Shown here piece after piece: positions 8,150 to 17,580 of a stretch of 64,000 nucleotides of DNA (positions are counted from its first letter, which is position 1; the number at the start of each line of letters is the position of its first letter). The notes under the pieces are model-generated. The model was given only the letters and a program-made list of their open reading frames with translations. It searched no databases and had not been told where the DNA came from. The stretch comes from Natronococcus sp. CG52 (lineage in GTDB: Archaea; Halobacteriota; Halobacteria; Halobacteriales; Natrialbaceae), in the NCBI RefSeq assembly GCF_023913515.1, contig NZ_CP099391.1, positions 1,922,001 through 1,986,000 of the forward strand, written 5' to 3'. Position numbers and translations under genes: made by a program.

Positions 8150-8568
8150 GTCAGGAGTACCGAACCGGCCGTGAAGGTGAGTTCACTTACCGCGGCCACA
8201 CGCTCGAGGAGCTGCAGGATCTGGAGCTCGACGAGGTCGCAGAACTGCTGCCCGCTCGCAAGCGGCGAAGTATCAAACGCGGACTCTCCGTCGAGAAGCA
8301 GAAGCTGCTGGAGAAAGCCCGCGAGAAAGGCGAGGAAGAGACCGCTAACGCGCCGATCCGCACGCACCTGCGTGACATGCCGATCGTGCCCGAGTTCGTC
8401 GGTCTGACCTTCGAGGTTTACAACGGTCAGTCCTTCGAGCGCGTTCGCGTCGAACCCGAGATGATCGGACACTATCTCGGCGAGTTCCAGCTGACCCGCA
8501 CGTCCGTCGAACACGGACAGGCCGGGATCGGCGCGACTCGATCCTCGAAGTTCGTCCCACTGAAGTGA
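8146..8568 (+). CDS. rps19: Small-subunit ribosomal protein uS19
   Basis: The 140-residue archaeal-type uS19 contains [31 protein letters not shown] and the C-terminal [29 protein letters not shown] region (positions about 112-140). It sits in the head of the 30S subunit next to uS13. It is coupled to rpl2 by an ATGA overlap. Confidence 0.97.
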   Translation: MSQEYRTGREGEFTYRGHTLEELQDLELDEVAELLPARKRRSIKRGLSVEKQKLLEKAREKGEEETANAPIRTHLRDMPIVPEFVGLTFEVYNGQSFERVRVEPEMIGHYLGEFQLTRTSVEHGQAGIGATRSSKFVPLK

Positions 8569-8575
8569 TCATCGT

Positions 8576-9061
8576 ATGGGAATCAACTACTCAGTCGACG
8601 CGGACCCGGACTCCACCGCGAAAGCGATGCTTCGGGAGCGTCACATGAGCCACAAGCACAGCAAGGAGGTCGCCCGCGAGATCAAGGGTCGAACGGTTGC
8701 GGACGCCCAGGCGTACCTTCAGGACGTAATCGACGAAGAGCAGTCGGTGCCGTTCAAGTCCCACAACACCGGCGCGGGTCACCGCTCGGACGTCGACGGC
8801 TGGGACGCCGGCAAGTACCCCGAGAAGGTCTCGGGCGAATTCCTCGACCTCCTCGAGAACGTCGAGTCGAACGCAGACCACCAGGGTTTTGACGGCGCGA
8901 CGATGGAAATCGTTCACGTCGCGGCTCACAAGGTCGGCGAGTCCGTCGGTCGGAAGCCCCGCGCGATGGGGCGTGCGACCGCCTGGAACACGCCGGAGGT
9001 CGACGTCGAGATCGTCGTCAGCGAGGAGACGGACGAGGACGAGACGGAGGGTGATAACTAA
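8576..9061 (+). CDS. rpl22: Large-subunit ribosomal protein uL22
   Basis: The 161-residue protein shows the uL22 pattern, with AMLRERHMSHKHSKEVAREI at the start and the tunnel beta-hairpin region around SVGRKPRAMGRATAW. It has a short acidic tail, normal in haloarchaea. The stop codon (TAATGG) overlaps the rps3 ATG by one base. Confidence 0.96.
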   Translation: MGINYSVDADPDSTAKAMLRERHMSHKHSKEVAREIKGRTVADAQAYLQDVIDEEQSVPFKSHNTGAGHRSDVDGWDAGKYPEKVSGEFLDLLENVESNADHQGFDGATMEIVHVAAHKVGESVGRKPRAMGRATAWNTPEVDVEIVVSEETDEDETEGDN

Positions 9062-10017
9062 TGGCTGACGAACACCAGTTCATCGAAAACGGCCTGCAGC
9101 GGTCCCAGATCGACGAGTTCTTCGAAGAAGAGCTCGGTCGCGCGGGCTACGGTGGTATGGACGTCGCCAAGACGCCGATGGGAACCCAGATCGTCCTCAA
9201 GGCCGAGAAGCCCGGGATGGTCATCGGCAAAGGTGGCGAGAACATCCGGAAGGTCACGACGGCTCTCGAGGAGAAGTTCAACCTCGAGGATCCACAGATC
9301 GACGTACAGGAGGTCGACGAACCCGACCTCAACGCACGGATCGTCGCCGACCGCCTCGCGAACGCACTCGAGCGCGGTTGGTACTTCCGGAAGGCCGGCC
9401 ACACGACGATCGACCGGATCATGGACTCCGGCGCACTCGGCGCCGAAATCGTCCTCTCCGGGAAGGTCACGGGCGCCCGATCGCGCGTCGAGAAGTTCAA
9501 CCGTGGCTACATCAAGCACAACGGCGAACCCGCCGAAGAGGTCGTCGACCACGGCCAGGGCGTCGCGGTCATGAAGCTCGGCACGATCGGTGTCGACGTC
9601 AAGATCATTCCGCCGGGAGCCGAACTCCCCGACGACTTCCAGATCCACGAAGACATGGATCCCGAAGAGCTCGTCCCCGACGCCGTCGAGGCCAACGAGG
9701 CTGAAGGCGTCGAAGAGCTGCTCGAGGGCGAACCGGAGGAGGCCGAAGCGGCCGACTCCGGCGCCGAGGCCGCGGCCGACGAGGCCGTCGAGCCCGGTGA
9801 GGAGGCCGACCTCGACGAAGACGTCGTCGAGGAGGTCATCGAATCGGAGGTCGACGCCGACGACGAAGACGTCGATATCCCCGACGAGTCGCCGGTCGAA
9901 GAGGACCTCGACGAACTCGAAGAGGACGTCGAGGCCGAGGCCGAAGAGCTCGTCGCCGAGATGGACGACGAGGACGTCGATACGGACGAGGACGAAGACG
10001 AGGGAGGTGACGCCTGA
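9061..10017 (+). CDS. rps3: Small-subunit ribosomal protein uS3 with long acidic tail
   Basis: The 318-residue uS3 has an N-terminal KH domain with the GKGG loop at residues 56-59, then the C-terminal uS3 domain ending near [13 protein letters not shown]. From about residue 200 onward it is an almost pure Asp/Glu/Ala/Val tail of more than 100 residues. Haloarchaeal S3 proteins are often extended in this way. The protein lines the mRNA entry channel. The TGATGG junction couples it to rpl29. Confidence 0.96.
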   Translation: MADEHQFIENGLQRSQIDEFFEEELGRAGYGGMDVAKTPMGTQIVLKAEKPGMVIGKGGENIRKVTTALEEKFNLEDPQIDVQEVDEPDLNARIVADRLANALERGWYFRKAGHTTIDRIMDSGALGAEIVLSGKVTGARSRVEKFNRGYIKHNGEPAEEVVDHGQGVAVMKLGTIGVDVKIIPPGAELPDDFQIHEDMDPEELVPDAVEANEAEGVEELLEGEPEEAEAADSGAEAAADEAVEPGEEADLDEDVVEEVIESEVDADDEDVDIPDESPVEEDLDELEEDVEAEAEELVAEMDDEDVDTDEDEDEGGDA

Positions 10018-10232
10018 TGGCGATCCTCCACGTCGAAGAAGTCCGCGACATGACGGCCGCCGAACGCGAAGAGGAACTCGAAGAACTCGAGACCGAACTG
10101 CTGAACCAGAAGTCGGTCCTCGCAGCCGGTGGTGCCCCGGAGAACCCGGGCCGCATCGGCGAACTCGGTCGCACCATCGCCCGGATCAAGACGGTCCAGC
10201 GCGAAGAGGGCGACCTCGAAGACGAAGAGTAA
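10017..10232 (+). CDS. rpl29: Large-subunit ribosomal protein uL29
   Basis: The 71-residue protein is the small helical uL29: [20 protein letters not shown] and [20 protein letters not shown]. It lies near the tunnel exit. It starts at the last base of the rps3 stop codon and is followed seven bases later by rnp1. Confidence 0.96.
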   Translation: MAILHVEEVRDMTAAEREEELEELETELLNQKSVLAAGGAPENPGRIGELGRTIARIKTVQREEGDLEDEE

Positions 10233-10239
10233 GACAACA

Positions 10240-10704
10240 ATGGCACTGACACCCGAGACACTGCCGCGACACGAACTCAACGGACTTCCCGTCCGCGTCG
10301 TCGAGAGCGACGACGCCTCGCGGGTCGGCCTCGAGGGCCGCGTCGTCATCGAGACGACCAACACGCTCTCGATAGAAGTTCGAGACGACGGCGAGTCTCG
10401 GGTCGTCATGGTGCCGAAATCGGGCTCGACGTTCGAGTTCGCGATCACAGATGACGCCGCCGACTCCGAAAAGGGGTCGGGGACCGCGTCCAAACTGGCC
10501 GACACTCAACCCGACCCGTCCGATCGATCGGACGAGTCGGACAGAGCTAGCGGCGATGCCGCCAGCTGTCGTGGCGATGGCCCCTCACGGGACCACCGCC
10601 ACGCCGCCGGCGAGGACGTGGCCTACGTTACGGTCGATGGCTCGCGACTGCTCTCACGACCCGCCCGACGCACGGAAACGAATGGTGACTCACCATGGCA
10701 ATAG
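10240..10704 (+). CDS. rnp1: Ribonuclease P protein component 1 (Rpp29/Rnp1)
   Basis: The protein of 154 residues is archaeal Rnp1/Rpp29, which helps the RNase P RNA to mature the 5' ends of tRNAs. The Sm-like core is seen as GLPVRVVESDDASRVGLEGRV, VVIETTNTLSIE and VVMVPKSGSTFEF. The ATG at 10240 is chosen from homology, since an upstream in-frame start would lie inside rpl29. A polar, low-complexity insert at residues about 75-125 separates the core from a C-terminal strand VAYVTVDGSRLLSRPARRTE. It overlaps rps17 by ten bases. Confidence 0.93.
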   Translation: MALTPETLPRHELNGLPVRVVESDDASRVGLEGRVVIETTNTLSIEVRDDGESRVVMVPKSGSTFEFAITDDAADSEKGSGTASKLADTQPDPSDRSDESDRASGDAASCRGDGPSRDHRHAAGEDVAYVTVDGSRLLSRPARRTETNGDSPWQ

Positions 10705-11144
10705 GACTAGACGTTGAAACCCCTCCGGAACCGGAAAACCCGGAGGAATACGACTACGAGAAGTGTCCGTTCTACGGCGAGCTCTCCGTCCGAGGTCAGA
10801 TCCTCGAGGGGACCGTCGTTTCGACGGACATGGACAAGACCGTAGTCGTCGAACGAGAGTACGATGTGGCGGTTCCGAAGTACGACCGCCAGATGAAGCG
10901 TCGCTCGCGCATCCCGGCTCACGTGCCGGGCGTGCTCGAGCCGCTCTCGGTCGGTGACACGGTCAAGATCGCAGAGACCCGACCACTGTCGAAGACCAAA
11001 TCGCACGTGGTTGTCGAAGTAACCGAAGAAGCGACTGCGGAGGACATCGCCGAGCTGACCCGACAGGCCGAGCCTGAGCGGGAGCTGTCGACCGGCGACG
11101 TCACCGAAGGCGCTGAACCCGAAGCAACCGAGGGTGATCAGTGA
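10695..11144 (+). CDS. rps17: Small-subunit ribosomal protein uS17
   Basis: The 149-residue protein has the archaeal uS17 N-terminal extension ([17 protein letters not shown]). The OB-fold core follows with [18 protein letters not shown] and [17 protein letters not shown], and it ends in an acidic tail. It binds 16S rRNA early in assembly. Its stop codon shares a base with the rpl14 ATG. Confidence 0.96.
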   Translation: MAIGLDVETPPEPENPEEYDYEKCPFYGELSVRGQILEGTVVSTDMDKTVVVEREYDVAVPKYDRQMKRRSRIPAHVPGVLEPLSVGDTVKIAETRPLSKTKSHVVVEVTEEATAEDIAELTRQAEPERELSTGDVTEGAEPEATEGDQ

Positions 11145-11542
11145 TGGAGGCGATGAAGGCTGACGTCACGCAGGGCCTCAAGAAGGGCTCGCTCGTCACG
11201 TGTGCCGACAACACCGGCGCGCGCGAGCTGAAGATCATCAGCGTCGCGGGCTACCACGGCACCAAGAACCGCCAGCCGAAGGCGGGACTCGGTGACAAAG
11301 TGACCGTCTCGGTCACGAAGGGTACCCCCGAGATGCGCCGTCAGGTCCTCGAGGCCGTCGTCGTCCGCCAGCGGAAGTCGATCCGCCGACCGGACGGCAC
11401 CCGGCTGAAGTTCGAGGACAACGCGGCGGTCATCATCGACGAGAACGAGGAGCCCCGCGGAACGGAGATCAAGGGGCCGATCGCCCGCGAGGTCGCAGAG
11501 CGCTTCGGAGCAATCGCGTCCACCGCAACGATGATCGTATAG
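11144..11542 (+). CDS. rpl14: Large-subunit ribosomal protein uL14
   Basis: The 132-residue uL14 contains [20 protein letters not shown] and ends with [11 protein letters not shown]. The ATG at 11144 overlaps the rps17 TGA (TGATG), which is the junction type used repeatedly in this operon. A GTG three bases upstream is also possible. The protein contacts the small subunit at the intersubunit bridge. Confidence 0.96.
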   Translation: MEAMKADVTQGLKKGSLVTCADNTGARELKIISVAGYHGTKNRQPKAGLGDKVTVSVTKGTPEMRRQVLEAVVVRQRKSIRRPDGTRLKFEDNAAVIIDENEEPRGTEIKGPIAREVAERFGAIASTATMIV

Positions 11543-11545
11543 ACA

Positions 11546-11920
11546 ATGAGCAAGCAACCACACAAACAGCGAATCCAGACGGAGCGTGCGCCGCTGCACA
11601 AGCGACAGAAGCAGCTCCACGCGACGCTCTCCGGGGAACTCCGTGAGGAGTACGACACGCGCCGAACCCGCGTCAACGCGGGTGACACCGTCGAGGTCAT
11701 GCGCGGCGACGCCGCCGGCAGTGAAGGCGAGGTCCTTCGCGCGATCCTCGAGGACGGCACGATCCACGTCGAAGACGTGACGGTCGAGACGGCCGACGGC
11801 GAAGAGGTGCCGCGACCGCTCGACCCGTCGAACGTCCGAATCACGGAGCTCACCCTCGAAGACGAGCGTCGCGAGGCACGCCTCGAAGGCGACGCAGAAG
11901 ACGAAGGTGATAGCGAATGA
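11546..11920 (+). CDS. rpl24: Large-subunit ribosomal protein uL24
   Basis: The 124-residue protein is archaeal uL24, with the N-terminal basic stretch [20 protein letters not shown] and the KOW motif [21 protein letters not shown]. An acidic tail follows. It initiates 50S assembly. Its last four bases overlap the start of rps4e. Confidence 0.96.
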   Translation: MSKQPHKQRIQTERAPLHKRQKQLHATLSGELREEYDTRRTRVNAGDTVEVMRGDAAGSEGEVLRAILEDGTIHVEDVTVETADGEEVPRPLDPSNVRITELTLEDERREARLEGDAEDEGDSE

Positions 11921-12624
11921 CGAAGCACCAGAAACGACTGTCCGTACCGAAGTCCTGGCCGGTCGAACGCAAGACCGAGGTCTTCACGGTCAAAGCCGGT
12001 GCCGGCCCGCACGGAAAGGATGGCGTTCCGCTCGTCGTCCTCCTCCGGGACGTTCTCGGCTACGTGGACTCGAAGAAGGAAGCACGATACGCGCTCTCGC
12101 AGGACTCGATCCTCGTCAACGGGGAACCGATCAACGACGAACAGCGCCCGATCGGCATGTTCGACATCATCGCGTTCCCCGGCCGCGAGGAGTACTACCG
12201 GGTCTTCCCCGACGAAGGCGGTCGGCTCGCGCTGACCGGAATCGACGAGGAGTCCGCCGGAAGCCGCCTCGGCAAGATCGAGGGCAAGCAGCAGGTTCCG
12301 GGTGGCGACACCCAGCTGACGCTGCACGACGGCACGAACGTGCTCGTCGAAGAGAGCGAGTACAGCCCGAACGACTCGATTGTCGTCGACAACGACGACA
12401 AATCGGTCGTCGCGCACTTCCCCTACGAGGAAGGTGCGCTCGTCACTGCCGTCCGTGGCAACCACGGCGGAAAGATCGGCGACCTCACCGAGATCGACGT
12501 GACCCCCGGCAGCGGCTCGAACATCGTCACCGTGGAAACGGAAGACGGCGAGTTCGAGACCGTCGAGGAGTACGTCGTCGTTATCGACGAGAACTTCACG
12601 GGCGACGCAGGTGATGACGAATGA
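11917..12624 (+). CDS. rps4e: Small-subunit ribosomal protein eS4
   Basis: The 235-residue protein is archaeal/eukaryotic eS4: [19 protein letters not shown] at the start, an S4 RNA-binding segment around [18 protein letters not shown], and a C-terminal KOW-type domain ([15 protein letters not shown]). It is the archaeal marker within the spc cluster. It overlaps rpl5 by four bases. Confidence 0.96.
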   Translation: MTKHQKRLSVPKSWPVERKTEVFTVKAGAGPHGKDGVPLVVLLRDVLGYVDSKKEARYALSQDSILVNGEPINDEQRPIGMFDIIAFPGREEYYRVFPDEGGRLALTGIDEESAGSRLGKIEGKQQVPGGDTQLTLHDGTNVLVEESEYSPNDSIVVDNDDKSVVAHFPYEEGALVTAVRGNHGGKIGDLTEIDVTPGSGSNIVTVETEDGEFETVEEYVVVIDENFTGDAGDDE

Positions 12625-13160
12625 GCGAGGCTGACTCCGGCGAATTCCACGAGATGCGCGAACCCCGCGTCGAGAAAGTCGTCGTCCACATGGGCGTCGG
12701 CCGCGGTGGCCGCGAACTCGGCAAGGCCGAGGACATCATCGAGGAGGTCACGAGCCAGGAAAGCGTCCGTACGCAGGCGAAAAAGACCGAACCCGACTTC
12801 GGTATTCGCCAGGGCGACCCGATCGGTACGAAGGTCACCCTTCGCGACGAGGACGCGTACGACTTCCTCGAGAAGTCCCTGCCGCTCGCTGACCTCGCCG
12901 ACAAGCAGTTCGACAATACGGGTAACTTCAGCTTCGGCGTCGAGGAACACACCGAGTTCCCGAGCCAGGAGTACGACCCGAACGTCGGGATCTACGGAAT
13001 GGACGTCACCGTCAACCTGGTGCGTCCGGGTTACCGGATCGCCAAGCGCGACAAGGCCACCCGTTCGATCCCGTCGAAGCACCGACTCACCCCCGAGGAC
13101 GCCATCGCGTTCCTCGAGGCGAACTTCGACGTGAACGTGGAGGAGTCCGCGGATGAGTGA
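12621..13160 (+). CDS. rpl5: Large-subunit ribosomal protein uL5
   Basis: The 179-residue uL5 starts with [19 protein letters not shown] and includes [20 protein letters not shown] and [18 protein letters not shown]. It binds 5S rRNA in the central protuberance. It overlaps rps14 by eight bases. Confidence 0.96.
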   Translation: MSEADSGEFHEMREPRVEKVVVHMGVGRGGRELGKAEDIIEEVTSQESVRTQAKKTEPDFGIRQGDPIGTKVTLRDEDAYDFLEKSLPLADLADKQFDNTGNFSFGVEEHTEFPSQEYDPNVGIYGMDVTVNLVRPGYRIAKRDKATRSIPSKHRLTPEDAIAFLEANFDVNVEESADE

Positions 13161-13335
13161 AAGCGACGTAGAAAACGAACAGACGGGCGAGCACGCGGCA
13201 AAGCGCACCGGCCAGATCGAGGAGTGCCAGCGCTGTGGCCGCAAACAGGGGCTCGTCGGCAAGTACGACATCAACCTCTGTCGGCAGTGCTTCCGCGAGA
13301 TCGCCCGCGACATGGGATTCAAGAAGTATCGATAA
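13153..13335 (+). CDS. rps14: Small-subunit ribosomal protein uS14 (zinc-binding)
   Basis: The 60-residue uS14 has four cysteines at 25, 28, 43 and 46 in the C-x2-C...C-x2-C zinc-ribbon arrangement and ends [15 protein letters not shown]. It belongs to the head of the 30S subunit. rps8 starts two bases after its stop codon (TAATATG). Confidence 0.96.
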   Translation: MSESDVENEQTGEHAAKRTGQIEECQRCGRKQGLVGKYDINLCRQCFREIARDMGFKKYR

Positions 13336-13336
13336 T

Positions 13337-13729
13337 ATGACCGGGAACGATCCACTCAGTAACGCGCTCTCCGGACTCGACAACGCCGAGAGCGTCGGAC
13401 ATCTGACCCACGAGGTAACGCCCGCCTCGAACGAGATCGGCAGCGTACTCGAGGTCTTCTACGACCGCGGGTACATCGACGGCTTCGAGTTCGTCGATGA
13501 CGGTAAAGCCGGTCAGTTCGAGATCGAACTGAAAGGAGCGATCAACGAGTGTGGCCCCGTCAAGCCCCGCTACGCCGTCGGTGCCGAGGACTTCGAGAAA
13601 TGGGAGAAGCGATACCTCCCCGCTCGAGACTTCGGCGCGCTCGTCGTCACGACGAGCAGTGGCATCATGAGCCACTACGAGGCACGCGAGCAGGGCATTG
13701 GGGGCCAGGTGATCGCATACGTCTACTAA
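13337..13729 (+). CDS. rps8: Small-subunit ribosomal protein uS8
   Basis: The 130-residue uS8 begins [18 protein letters not shown], chosen by homology over a longer frame that would run back into rps14. It ends with the conserved [21 protein letters not shown] segment (residues about 104-124) that binds helix 21 of 16S rRNA. Confidence 0.96.
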   Translation: MTGNDPLSNALSGLDNAESVGHLTHEVTPASNEIGSVLEVFYDRGYIDGFEFVDDGKAGQFEIELKGAINECGPVKPRYAVGAEDFEKWEKRYLPARDFGALVVTTSSGIMSHYEAREQGIGGQVIAYVY

Positions 13730-13731
13730 TC

Positions 13732-14265
13732 ATGCGAGTCGAACTGGAAATCCCCGAAAACGTATCTGTCGAGGTTGACCATCTCGACGTGACCGTCGAT
13801 GGACCGGAAGGCGCCGTTTCGCGGCGTCTCTGGTACCCCGACGTGACCGTCGAGGTCGAAGACGACCACGTGGTTATCGAAAGCGAGGCCGAGGACGCGA
13901 AGACGAACGCGACCGTCGGCACCTTCGAGAGCCATATCACGAACGCGTTCCACGGCGTGACCGAGGGCTGGGAGTACAAGATGGAAGTCTTCTACTCTCA
14001 CTTCCCGATGCAGGTCCGCGTGGAAGGCGACGACGTCGTCATCGAGAACTTCCTCGGCGAAAAGGCAGCGCGACGTACGACTATCCACGGTGATACCGAA
14101 GTCTCCGTCGACGACGAACGGCTCGTCCTTTCGGGCCCCAACAAGGAAAACGTCGGACAGACGGCGGCCGATATCGAGCAGCTGACGCGTGTCCGCGGCA
14201 AGGACACCCGCGTCTTCCAGGACGGGGTCTACATCACCGAGAAACCCGCCACAGGAGGTGCCTGA
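13732..14265 (+). CDS. rpl6: Large-subunit ribosomal protein uL6
   Basis: The 177-residue uL6 starts MRVELEIPENVSVEVDHLDV, with the two L6 repeats visible around VTVDGPEGAVSRRLWYPDV and GDTEVSVDDERLVLSGPNKE. It lies near the factor-binding site of the 50S subunit. The start at 13732 follows the rps8 stop directly. Confidence 0.96.
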   Translation: MRVELEIPENVSVEVDHLDVTVDGPEGAVSRRLWYPDVTVEVEDDHVVIESEAEDAKTNATVGTFESHITNAFHGVTEGWEYKMEVFYSHFPMQVRVEGDDVVIENFLGEKAARRTTIHGDTEVSVDDERLVLSGPNKENVGQTAADIEQLTRVRGKDTRVFQDGVYITEKPATGGA

Positions 14266-14268
14266 TAG

Positions 14269-14982
14269 ATGGCAGACGACGAACCGCAGGAACTCGAGGA
14301 CATCAGTGGCGTCGGTGCGAGCAAGGCAGATGCACTCCGCGATGCCGGCTTCGAGACGATCGAAGACGTCAAGGAGGCCGATCAGGACGACCTGGCCGAG
14401 GCCGACGGCGTCGGAAACGCGCTCGCCGCTCGTATCAAAGCCGACGTCGGCGATCTCGAGGTCTCCGAAGAGACCGAGGCCGAGATCGAAGACGAAGGCG
14501 CCGAAGAGGAAGCAGAACCGGACGAAGACGTCGAAACCGAACTGCAGCCGCGCGGGTTGACCGAGAAGACGCCCGACCTGAGCGACGAGGAACAGCGCTT
14601 GCTCGACCGGCGCAAACAGGAGGGCAAGCCGCAGTTCAACCGTCAGGACTACCACAAGAAGAAGCGAACGCCCGAATCGTGGCGCCGCCCGCGCGGTCAG
14701 CTGTCGAAGCAGCGCCGCGGCGTCAAGGGCAAGGGCCCGAAGGTTCAGGCAGGCTTCCGAACCCCCGAGGCCGTTCGTGGGAAACACCCCAGCGGCTTCG
14801 AGGAAGTTCGCGTCGAGAACGTCGACGACCTCGAGGGTGTCGATGGCGACCGCGAAGCGGTACGCATCGGCTCCTCGGTCGGCGCGCGCAAGCGCGAACG
14901 AATCGAAGAGGTTGCCGAGGACCGGGGCGTTCGCGTCCTGAACCCGACCTACGAGGAAGTCGAGGTGGAATCCAATGACTGA
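14269..14982 (+). CDS. rpl32e: Large-subunit ribosomal protein eL32 with N-terminal helix-hairpin-helix extension
   Basis: The protein of 237 residues has two parts. Residues about 1-65 form a helix-hairpin-helix-like domain ([20 protein letters not shown] and [12 protein letters not shown]), then an acidic linker. The eL32 core starts near residue 115 ([20 protein letters not shown]). The extension is a known haloarchaeal feature. It overlaps rpl19e by eight bases. Confidence 0.95.
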   Translation: MADDEPQELEDISGVGASKADALRDAGFETIEDVKEADQDDLAEADGVGNALAARIKADVGDLEVSEETEAEIEDEGAEEEAEPDEDVETELQPRGLTEKTPDLSDEEQRLLDRRKQEGKPQFNRQDYHKKKRTPESWRRPRGQLSKQRRGVKGKGPKVQAGFRTPEAVRGKHPSGFEEVRVENVDDLEGVDGDREAVRIGSSVGARKRERIEEVAEDRGVRVLNPTYEEVEVESND

Positions 14983-15424
14983 TCTGAGCGCACAGAAGCG
15001 ACTCGCTGCTGACGTCCTCGACGTCGGCAAGAACCGCGTCTGGATCGACCCGGACTCCCAGGGAGAGATCGCGGAAGCGATCACCCGTGACGAGATCCGC
15101 GAACTCGTCGACGACGGCCGTATTCAGGCCAAAGATGCGCGCGGAAACTCCCGCGGCCGTGCCCGTAAGCGCAACGCAAAGCGCGCCTACGGACACCGCA
15201 ACGGCCAGGGCAAACGCAAGGGCAAGAAGGGCGCACGCCAGAACGAGAAAGAACAGTGGCAGAGCAAGATTCGTGCACAGCGACGGAAGCTTCGCGAACT
15301 CCGCGACAAGGGCGAAATCACGCCCACGCAGTACCGGCAGCTCTACAAGAAAGCTGGCGGTGGCGAGTTCCGCAGCGTCCAGTACCTGTTGAACTATATC
15401 GACGAAAACTACGGTGACCAATAA
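14975..15424 (+). CDS. rpl19e: Large-subunit ribosomal protein eL19
   Basis: The 149-residue eL19 contains [20 protein letters not shown], the basic [20 protein letters not shown] segment and a long C-terminal helix. It is found only in archaea and eukaryotes. Its stop shares a base with the rpl18 start (TAATGG). Confidence 0.96.
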   Translation: MTDLSAQKRLAADVLDVGKNRVWIDPDSQGEIAEAITRDEIRELVDDGRIQAKDARGNSRGRARKRNAKRAYGHRNGQGKRKGKKGARQNEKEQWQSKIRAQRRKLRELRDKGEITPTQYRQLYKKAGGGEFRSVQYLLNYIDENYGDQ

Positions 15425-15972
15425 TGGCGACAGGACCACGATACAAAGTACCGATGCGGCGTCGCCGTGAGGTCCGGACGGACTACCACCAGAGGTTGCG
15501 CCTGCTGAAATCGGGAAAGCCCCGCCTCGTCGCTCGCAAGAGCAACAAGCACACTACGGCGCAGCTGATCTCTCCCGGACCTCAGGGAGACGAGACGCTT
15601 GCAAGCGCACACTCGAGCGATCTCGAGGAGTACGGCTGGGAAGCCCCCACGAGCAACATCGCTGCGGCCTACCTGACCGGCCTGCTGGCCGGCAAACGGG
15701 CGGTCGAGGCCGGACTCGAGGAAGCGGTCCTCGACATCGGTCTCAACACCGCAACGCCCGGGAACAAGGTGTTCGCAGTCCAGGAGGGCGCGATCGACGC
15801 CGGACTCGAGATTCCGCACAACGACAGCGTGTTCGCGGACTGGTCGCGTACGCGCGGCGAACATATCGCCGAGTACGCCGAACAGCTCGACGAGTCGCTG
15901 TACAGCGGTGAGTTCGAGGCAACAGAACTACCAGAACACTTCGACGAGGTACGAGAGGCGATTCTCGAATGA
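15424..15972 (+). CDS. rpl18: Large-subunit ribosomal protein uL18
   Basis: The 182-residue archaeal-type uL18 begins [20 protein letters not shown] and includes [20 protein letters not shown] and [18 protein letters not shown]. It is the main 5S rRNA binder with uL5. Its last four bases overlap rps5. Confidence 0.96.
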   Translation: MATGPRYKVPMRRRREVRTDYHQRLRLLKSGKPRLVARKSNKHTTAQLISPGPQGDETLASAHSSDLEEYGWEAPTSNIAAAYLTGLLAGKRAVEAGLEEAVLDIGLNTATPGNKVFAVQEGAIDAGLEIPHNDSVFADWSRTRGEHIAEYAEQLDESLYSGEFEATELPEHFDEVREAILE

Positions 15973-16619
15973 GTAACTACAACGACCGCGGATGGGAACC
16001 CGTCACCCGTCTCGGCCGGATGGTCCAGGAGGGCGACATCGATACGATGCAGGCCGCCCTCAACTCGGGACTCCCGCTGAAGGAACCCGAGATCGTCGAC
16101 CAGCTCCTCCCCGGACTGGACGACGAAGTGCTGGACATCAACATGGTCCAGCGTATGACTGACTCCGGTCGACGCGTCAAGTTCCGCTGTGTCGTCGCAG
16201 TCGGCGACCGCAACGGCTACGTCGGCTACGCGGAAGGCCGTGACGATCAGGTCGGGTCCGCCATCCAGAAGGCGATCGGTATCGCGAAGCTGAACATCAT
16301 CAAAGTGCCCCGCGGCTCCGGCTCGTGGGAGGACCGTTCGGACCGTCCGCACTCGCTGACCCGACAGACGACCGGCAAAGCCGGCTCCGTCGAGGTCGAA
16401 CTCATCCCGGCTCCCGAAGGGCTCGGGCTGGCAGCGAGTGACACCGTCCACGCCGTCCTCGAACTGGCCGGCATCGAGAACGCCTGGACCAAGAGCCACG
16501 GCAACACTCGAACCACGGTCAACCTCGCGAAGGCGACGTTCAACGCGCTCGAGAACGCATCGCAGTCGCGTCACCCGAGCCGTCGCGGCGGTCGCGACGA
16601 AGCGGAGGTGACTGAGTGA
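15969..16619 (+). CDS. rps5: Small-subunit ribosomal protein uS5
   Basis: The 216-residue uS5 has its double-stranded-RNA-binding-like N-domain in [20 protein letters not shown] and the second domain around [20 protein letters not shown]. It helps decoding fidelity and mRNA unwinding. The TGATG junction couples it to rpl30. Confidence 0.96.
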   Translation: MSNYNDRGWEPVTRLGRMVQEGDIDTMQAALNSGLPLKEPEIVDQLLPGLDDEVLDINMVQRMTDSGRRVKFRCVVAVGDRNGYVGYAEGRDDQVGSAIQKAIGIAKLNIIKVPRGSGSWEDRSDRPHSLTRQTTGKAGSVEVELIPAPEGLGLAASDTVHAVLELAGIENAWTKSHGNTRTTVNLAKATFNALENASQSRHPSRRGGRDEAEVTE

Positions 16620-17086
16620 TGAAGGCAGTCGTTCAGGTCCGCGGCGAAGTCAACCGCAACCAGGACATCCAGGACACCCTGGAGATGCTCAACATTCACA
16701 GCGTCAACCACTGTGCGCTCGTCCCCGAAACGGACACGTACGGCGGGATGATCGCCAAGGTCAACGACTACGTCGCGATCGGCGAACCGGACGTCGACGT
16801 CCTCGAGACCGTCCTCGAGAAGCGGGCGGAACCGCTCGAGGGTCGGCAGGCGGACGTCGACGAGGAGTGGCTCGCCGAGAACACCGAGTACGACGACTTC
16901 GGTGCACTGGCCGAGGCGCTGCTCGACGAGGAGACGACGCTCCGCGACGAAGGGCTGTCGCCGACGCTGCGTCTTCACCCACCCCGTGGTGGCCACGAGG
17001 GTATCAAGAAGCCGACCGCGGAGGGCGGCCAACTCGGAAAACATACAACCGAGCAGATTAACGACCTGTTAGAATCGATGCGATAA
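16619..17086 (+). CDS. rpl30: Large-subunit ribosomal protein uL30
   Basis: The protein of 155 residues is the long archaeal uL30 form: [36 protein letters not shown] and the C-terminal extension with LRLHPPRGGHEGIKKP. The ATG overlapping the rps5 TGA is preferred to a GTG three bases upstream. Confidence 0.95.
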   Translation: MKAVVQVRGEVNRNQDIQDTLEMLNIHSVNHCALVPETDTYGGMIAKVNDYVAIGEPDVDVLETVLEKRAEPLEGRQADVDEEWLAENTEYDDFGALAEALLDEETTLRDEGLSPTLRLHPPRGGHEGIKKPTAEGGQLGKHTTEQINDLLESMR

Positions 17087-17088
17087 CA

Positions 17089-17577
17089 ATGACGAGCAAA
17101 AAACGACGCCAGCGCGGATCGCGGACGCACAGTGGCGGCTCCCACAAGAATCGACGGGGAGCGGGTCACCGTGGCGGACGCGGGCGCGCCGGCCGCAGCA
17201 AACACGAGTTCCACAACTACGAACCGAAGGGCAAACACGGCTTCAAGCGACCGCAGGACATCCGCGAGACCGTCGCGGAGATCGACGTTCAGAAGCTCGA
17301 CGAGGACGCGATCCTCTACGTCGCCGACGATCTGGCCGAGGAGACCGACGACGGCTACGCGCTCGACGCGCGCGACATCGTCGAGGACGGCCACGAGGCC
17401 GACGTCGTCAAAGTGCTCGGCTCCGGCCAGGTCCGCAACTCGCTCGAGGTAACGGCGGACGCCTTCTCCGAGGCCGCTCGCGAGAAGATCGAGGCTGCCG
17501 ACGGTGAGGCAGTCGTCTCGGAGCGAGCCCAGGAGGCAGAGGACGAAGCCGACGAACCAGAACAGGACGAGGAGTAA
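17089..17577 (+). CDS. rpl15: Large-subunit ribosomal protein uL15
   Basis: The 162-residue uL15 starts with the glycine/arginine-rich rRNA-threading tail (SKKRRQRGSRTHSGGSHKNR), includes GRAGRSKHEFHNYEPKGKHG, and ends in an acidic tail. It is followed three bases later by secY, the standard archaeal order. Confidence 0.96.
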   Translation: MTSKKRRQRGSRTHSGGSHKNRRGAGHRGGRGRAGRSKHEFHNYEPKGKHGFKRPQDIRETVAEIDVQKLDEDAILYVADDLAEETDDGYALDARDIVEDGHEADVVKVLGSGQVRNSLEVTADAFSEAAREKIEAADGEAVVSERAQEAEDEADEPEQDEE

Positions 17578-17580
17578 CAC

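Noticed and set aside
9507-10505. Serine-rich 332-codon minus-strand frame
   Set aside because: The serine runs are the reverse reading of the Asp/Glu-rich tail of uS3.
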